Shown piece after piece: positions 59,818-64,000 of a DNA stretch of 64,000 nt (its first letter is position 1; each line of letters starts with the position of its first letter). The notes under the pieces were generated by a model. It was not told the DNA's origin and did not search any database. It was given only the letters and a program-made list of their open reading frames with translations. The DNA lies in the NCBI GenBank assembly GCA_029242325.1, contig JAQWUD010000022.1, forward strand, positions 1 to 64,000, in the 5' to 3' direction. The DNA comes from Luminiphilus sp. (GTDB lineage: Bacteria > Pseudomonadota > Gammaproteobacteria > Pseudomonadales > Halieaceae). The position numbers were made by a program, and so were the translations under genes.

Positions 59818-60330
59818 TCAGCGGCTCTCTGTCTGCGCCACTTCGAGCAGCTTCGATAGGTAGCACATCTCCTGCCAACAGCGGGCCGCGTCGCGCCAAT
59901 GTCCCTCTGACGCTGCGACATCAAACTGCTCAAGTGAGGCGGTGTAATGGTCGTTGATTTCCTGAAGAAGTTGCTCACGTTCTTCCGCTTGGTCTGACTC
60001 ACTGGACGCCAAACGCTCTCGCAACGAGATCTGTGTCATCAGAAATTCTGAACCCACTCCCTCTCGTTCCGCCGCCTGGAGGTCCACCTGTTGCCGGCTT
60101 AAAAGGTACTCCGCTCTATAGACCTCATCAGAGAGTGTTCGGAAGCCACTGTTTACGTCGGCACAAAACTGTGCCGCAAGCCTCTGTTCTACCTGAGGCT
60201 TCCCAGCAAAGCGATCGGGATGAAACTGATCGAGTAGTGCGTAATAGGCACGCTTCAGGGCGGCGTCATCAATTTTGAAGACTGGCTCAAGTTGAAATAA
60301 CGCGAAGTAATCGCGGGCTGGCGCGCTCAT
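59818..60330 (-). CDS. hscB: Fe-S assembly co-chaperone HscB
   Basis: [39 protein letters not shown] (HPD motif). Confidence 0.94.
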   Translation of the reverse strand: MSAPARDYFALFQLEPVFKIDDAALKRAYYALLDQFHPDRFAGKPQVEQRLAAQFCADVNSGFRTLSDEVYRAEYLLSRQQVDLQAAEREGVGSEFLMTQISLRERLASSESDQAEEREQLLQEINDHYTASLEQFDVAASEGHWRDAARCWQEMCYLSKLLEVAQTESR

Positions 60331-60344
60331 CGCAGATTCTACGC

Positions 60345-60668
60345 TCAGACCGTGAAACTTTCGCCGCAGCCACACTCTCCAGCAACATTGGGATTGCGGA
60401 ATTCGAGGCCTTCGTTGAGTCCTTCACGGGCAAAGTCAACAATCGTCCCATCCAGATAAACCAGGCTTTTGGGATCAACAAATACTTTCACGCCACCTGA
60501 TTCGAAGTGGGCGTCTTCTGGCTCCGGCTGATCCACAAACTCAAGGACGTATGCCAGACCGGAGCACCCCGTGGTTTTTACACCGATGCGAATACCCTCT
60601 CCGCTACCCCGGCCGGCCAATTGCCGGCCGACATGCTGGGCTGCTTCGGTGGTGAGGCTGATAGCCAT
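60345..60668 (-). CDS. iscA: Iron-sulfur cluster assembly protein IscA
   Basis: [58 protein letters not shown]. Confidence 0.96.
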   Translation of the reverse strand: MAISLTTEAAQHVGRQLAGRGSGEGIRIGVKTTGCSGLAYVLEFVDQPEPEDAHFESGGVKVFVDPKSLVYLDGTIVDFAREGLNEGLEFRNPNVAGECGCGESFTV

Positions 60669-61052
60669 CTAGCTGTCCCGCTTATCGCGGTAGTTTTTAA
60701 CCGCTGCCTTGATGGCGTCCTCTGCCAGCACCGAGCAGTGAATTTTCACCGGCGGCAACGACAGTTCCTGAGCGATCTCAGTATTCTTTATGGCGGCGGC
60801 CTCATCAAGATTCCTACCCTTGACCCACTCGGTCAGCAGTGAGCTCGAGGCGATCGCCGAGCCACAACCGTAGGTTTTAAACTTGGCATCTTCGATAATA
60901 CCGTCGTCACTCACCTGAATCTGCAGCCGCATCACGTCCCCACAGGCCGGTGCGCCTACCATTCCAGTACCGACGTTTTCGTCGGCCTCATCCATCTTCC
61001 CCACGTTTCTTGGGTTTTCGTAGTGATCGATGACTTTGTCACTATATGCCAT
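60669..61052 (-). CDS. iscU: Fe-S cluster scaffold IscU
   Basis: MAYSDKVIDHYENPRNVGKMDEADENVGTGMVGAPACGDVMRLQIQV; LPPVKIHCSVLAEDAIKAA. Confidence 0.97.
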   Translation of the reverse strand: MAYSDKVIDHYENPRNVGKMDEADENVGTGMVGAPACGDVMRLQIQVSDDGIIEDAKFKTYGCGSAIASSSLLTEWVKGRNLDEAAAIKNTEIAQELSLPPVKIHCSVLAEDAIKAAVKNYRDKRDS

Positions 61053-61082
61053 GGCTGTCTCCCCGAGACTCAGTGGACCACT

Positions 61083-62315
61083 TCAGTGGGTGGCCCATTC
61101 GATAGTATTGAGATCAACTCCATCCTGATACATGTCCCAGAGCGGAGAGAGCTCGCGTAATTTTTCCACCGCGTGACGAACGCATTGGGCAGCGTGATCG
61201 ACTTCTGCTTCGGTTGTGAATCTGCCAAAGCTGAACCGCAGTGAGCTATGTGCCATCTCATCATTAAGACCCAAAGCACGGAGCACATATGAGGGCTCCA
61301 AACTGGCTGACGTGCAGGCTGAACCACTGGAAATAGCGAGGTCCCGCAAGGACATAATCAAAGATTCCCCTTCAACGAAAGCAAAACTCACATTTAACGC
61401 ACCGGGCAAGCGCTGCTCTCGATCCCCATTGATGTAAACCTCAGGCATATCCTCAATCGCCGCCCAAAACCGGTGCCGCAAAGCAGCCAACCGCTCCGCC
61501 TCTGCAGACATACCCTCGCGCGCAATTCTGGCAGCTTCACCAAATCCAACCAGCTGATGCGTGGCCAAGGTCCCGGAGCGCATACCTCGCTCATGACCCC
61601 CACCGTGCATCTGCGCCTCGAGGCGCACTCTGGGCTTCCGTCTGACATAGAGCGCACCAATGCCCTTGGGTCCATACATCTTGTGCGCAGACATCGACAG
61701 CAAATCTATTTTCATGTGCTCCATGTCAAGGGGCACTTTGCCGGCACCCTGCGCCGCATCAACGTGCAACAAAACGCCGGCATTCCGGCATGCCTCGCCA
61801 ATGCCCGCAACGTCATTTACGACGCCAATCTCGTTGTTCGCATGCATGATGCTGACGAGGATCGTGTCATCCCGTAAGGCGTCCTGGACCATTTCAGGAG
61901 TGGTGAGGCCGTTTTCATTCGGGTCGAGATAAGTGACCTCATACCCCTCACGTTCCAGTTGCCTGCAGGTATCCAGCACTGCTTTGTGCTCAATCTTGGA
62001 AGTAACTATGTGTTTGCCTTTCTTGTGATAGAAATGCGCCACACCTTTAATCGCGAGGTTGTCTGATTCCGTCGCACCCGACGTCCAGACGATCTCTCTG
62101 GGGTCGGCATTGATCATTTCCGCAACCTGATTACGGGCATTCTCCACCGCTTCTTCGGCCTTCCAGCCGAAGACATGTGACCGTGAGGCCGGATTTCCAA
62201 ATATCCCCTCAGTAGAAAGGCACTGTTTCATGGCCTCGACAACACGAGGATCCACCGGGGTCGTCGATAAATAATCGAGATAAATCGGTGTTTGTACTGT
62301 TACCGGTGCATTCAT
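61083..62315 (-). CDS. iscS: Cysteine desulfurase IscS
   Basis: [64 protein letters not shown]. Confidence 0.97.
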   Translation of the reverse strand: MNAPVTVQTPIYLDYLSTTPVDPRVVEAMKQCLSTEGIFGNPASRSHVFGWKAEEAVENARNQVAEMINADPREIVWTSGATESDNLAIKGVAHFYHKKGKHIVTSKIEHKAVLDTCRQLEREGYEVTYLDPNENGLTTPEMVQDALRDDTILVSIMHANNEIGVVNDVAGIGEACRNAGVLLHVDAAQGAGKVPLDMEHMKIDLLSMSAHKMYGPKGIGALYVRRKPRVRLEAQMHGGGHERGMRSGTLATHQLVGFGEAARIAREGMSAEAERLAALRHRFWAAIEDMPEVYINGDREQRLPGALNVSFAFVEGESLIMSLRDLAISSGSACTSASLEPSYVLRALGLNDEMAHSSLRFSFGRFTTEAEVDHAAQCVRHAVEKLRELSPLWDMYQDGVDLNTIEWATH

Positions 62316-62365
62316 AATACGTCTGTCTCGCTCTATGCCTTTTCGGCCTTATCCCCAGTTAGGGA

Positions 62366-62824
62366 TCACCTGATTGACAACGTCTGCAGTACCACCTCAG
62401 CACTGCGCTCCCCACCCTTGCGACGCTGCCTTTCCATCAAATCTCCGAGACTGATCTGACTCAAAAATTCGTGGATCTGCCCCGAGAGGTCCTCCCACAA
62501 ATGATGCGTCAGGCAAGTCTCGCCGTGGTGACAATTGCCCTTCCCCTGGCAGTTAGTCACGTCAACTGATTCGTCCACCGCATCGATAATCTGCGCGACA
62601 AAAATCTCTGTGTCGCTTCTGGCAAGCCGATATCCGCCACCAGGGCCTCGTGCACTGGTCACCAACTCTCCCCGTCTCAACTTGGCAAAAAGCTGTTCGA
62701 GATAGGACAGGGAGATCTCCTGCCTGCCTGATATATCTGCCAATGACACCGGCCTGTTTCCAGCATTGATCGCCAGATCCAGCATTGCAGTCACGGCGTA
62801 ACGGCCTCGAGTGGTCAGTTTCAT
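62366..62824 (-). CDS. iscR: Fe-S cluster regulator IscR (Rrf2 family)
   Basis: [73 protein letters not shown]. Confidence 0.96.
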   Translation of the reverse strand: MKLTTRGRYAVTAMLDLAINAGNRPVSLADISGRQEISLSYLEQLFAKLRRGELVTSARGPGGGYRLARSDTEIFVAQIIDAVDESVDVTNCQGKGNCHHGETCLTHHLWEDLSGQIHEFLSQISLGDLMERQRRKGGERSAEVVLQTLSIR

Positions 62825-62830
62825 ACCGTG

Positions 62831-62864
62831 ATTATCTTATTCCCGACTATTTTAGTCAAGAATA
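62831..62864 (-). promoter_or_regulatory. iscR promoter (-35 TTGACT, 17-bp spacer, -10 GATAAT) overlapped by a type-1 IscR-binding site
   Basis: Minus strand ATTCTTGACTAAAATAGTCGGGAATAAGATAAT; palindrome GACT-N5-AGTC in the IscR type-1 context. Confidence 0.85.
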
Positions 62865-62874
62865 GGGCCAGCTG

Positions 62875-63618
62875 TTAGTGGTCCTGACCGCTGCGCGCCG
62901 ATTTCTGCGTTTCCGTCAACACCCCCCGCAGAATATTCAGCTCCATCTCATCGAGCCGCACCCGGTTAAACAGGCGCCTGAGTCTCGGCATCAGCTGCCT
63001 CGGTGCGTCGGGATTTAGAAAACCAATATCCACCAATGTCTGCTCGAGATGGCCATAGAAACGGCTCATATCGGCACCAGATGAAAAAGGCGTATCCCAC
63101 TCCGCGTCCTCCGCGAGCGCTGTCGTATCTTGCAACTGGGCCATACGCAGTTCATAGGCAACAATTTGCACGGCCATCGCTAAATTGAGGCTGGCATAAC
63201 CCTCATGGGTAGGAATGTGGCAATGGAGGTTACAGCGTTGAAGCTCGTCATTGAGCAATCCCCGATCTTCCCGGCCAAACAAAATCGCCACTCTCTCTGT
63301 ATTGGATAAGTGCACTACCCGATCCGCGCAGCGGCGGGCGTCCTGAATCGGCCAGGGAATCCGGCGCTCGCGCGCACTGGTGCCCACAACGAACTGACAG
63401 TCGGCAATCGCTTCATCCAATGTCGATACCACTCGCGCGCATTCGAGTATGTCTCCCGCAGACGCCGCTCGCCAGGTTGCCTCGGGGGCGGGATACGCCA
63501 AAGGCGCAACTAAAGTGAGCCGCTTCAAGCCCATATTTTTCATAGCGCGCGCAACACCGCCGATATTGCCGCTGTGGGTGGTGTGCACGAGCACGATATC
63601 AATGTTTTCAGGATTCAT
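62875..63618 (-). CDS. trmJ: tRNA (cytidine/uridine-2'-O-)-methyltransferase TrmJ (SpoU family)
   Basis: IVLVHTTHSGNIGGVARAMKNMGLKRLTLV; ILFGREDRGLLNDELQRCN; YASLNLAMAVQIVAYELRMA. Confidence 0.94.
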   Translation of the reverse strand: MNPENIDIVLVHTTHSGNIGGVARAMKNMGLKRLTLVAPLAYPAPEATWRAASAGDILECARVVSTLDEAIADCQFVVGTSARERRIPWPIQDARRCADRVVHLSNTERVAILFGREDRGLLNDELQRCNLHCHIPTHEGYASLNLAMAVQIVAYELRMAQLQDTTALAEDAEWDTPFSSGADMSRFYGHLEQTLVDIGFLNPDAPRQLMPRLRRLFNRVRLDEMELNILRGVLTETQKSARSGQDH

Positions 63619-63857
63619 GGCGAGCTGCTATCCAATGGTGTCGAGGCCGGAGCCGATCAGTTGCGGAGAAGGAAAAACCACCGAGCATCCTCACCGGAAG
63701 AATGCTGAAGCGAGACTGTTTGCACCCAGCACGCCCTCTCATTTGATCGAACAAGGTGGCCACAGAGCCTAGCTTGACCAGCACCAGTCTAGCAGAGGCA
63801 TATCAGGTTCCTGCCACCCCTGCTATGATGCGCCGCCGAAAAAGACTGAGATATCTA

Positions 63858-64000
63858 ATGGAACCTACCGCATCCATGGCATTGCGCGCTGCCCGAAAAG
63901 CTGGCGAGCTGATTATGCGTGCCTCAGACGATATGGATCGAGTCGGTTACCGCAGCAAAGCTGCCGCTGATTACGTGACCGAGGTCGATATTGCGGCGGA
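63858..64000 (+). CDS. suhB: Inositol monophosphatase family protein SuhB, N-terminal part cut by window edge
   Basis: MEPTASMALRAARKAGELIMRASDDMDRVGYRSKAAADYVTEVDIAAE; divergent from trmJ. Confidence 0.9.
   Translation, partial: MEPTASMALRAARKAGELIMRASDDMDRVGYRSKAAADYVTEVDIAA

Noticed and set aside
1-64000. Prophage, integrative element or anti-phage defence island
   Set aside because: No integrase, transposase, toxin-antitoxin, restriction or phage structural genes recognised; content is mostly core metabolism.

Overview
The window is a gene-dense gammaproteobacterial chromosome segment. A marine Halieaceae/OM60-like origin is my guess from gene content and was not tested. About 55 protein-coding genes are supportable. 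The right half is conserved housekeeping: aceA, purEK, der-bamB-yfgM-hisS-ispG-pilF/W-rlmN-ndk, then the ISC Fe-S cluster fdx-hscA-hscB-iscA-iscU-iscS-iscR, then trmJ and the start of suhB. The middle contains dusA, a SpoIIE-phosphatase/STAS pair, mlaA, hrpA, fadD, phaJ, mnmC, a PreP-like M16 protease, AGCS and SLC13 transporters, an MscS channel, DAHP synthase, and a cobalamin riboswitch-btuB-cobO unit. The left part has an M20 amidohydrolase, a 2188-aa surface protein (BspA/DUF285 repeats, about 11 DUF11-like repeats, choice-of-anchor-U-like region, IPTL-type C-terminus) and a phoD phosphatase. Items most worth checking: (1) a small operon with a periplasmic C39-like peptidase and two tiny membrane proteins sharing an AAVDLA motif; (2) the giant surface protein; (3) an iscR promoter/IscR site placed so close to the ATG that the mRNA is predicted leaderless; (4) a pseudo-receiver SpoIIE phosphatase paired with a STAS protein; (5) two frameshifted genes, one at a T8 homopolymer; (6) a 9-bp minisatellite in an MscS gene; (7) absence of rodZ and iscX from otherwise conserved gene neighbourhoods. 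No CRISPR array, rRNA, transposase, integrase or prophage was recognised, and no tRNA was noticed by eye. All product names come from reading the translations, with no database search.
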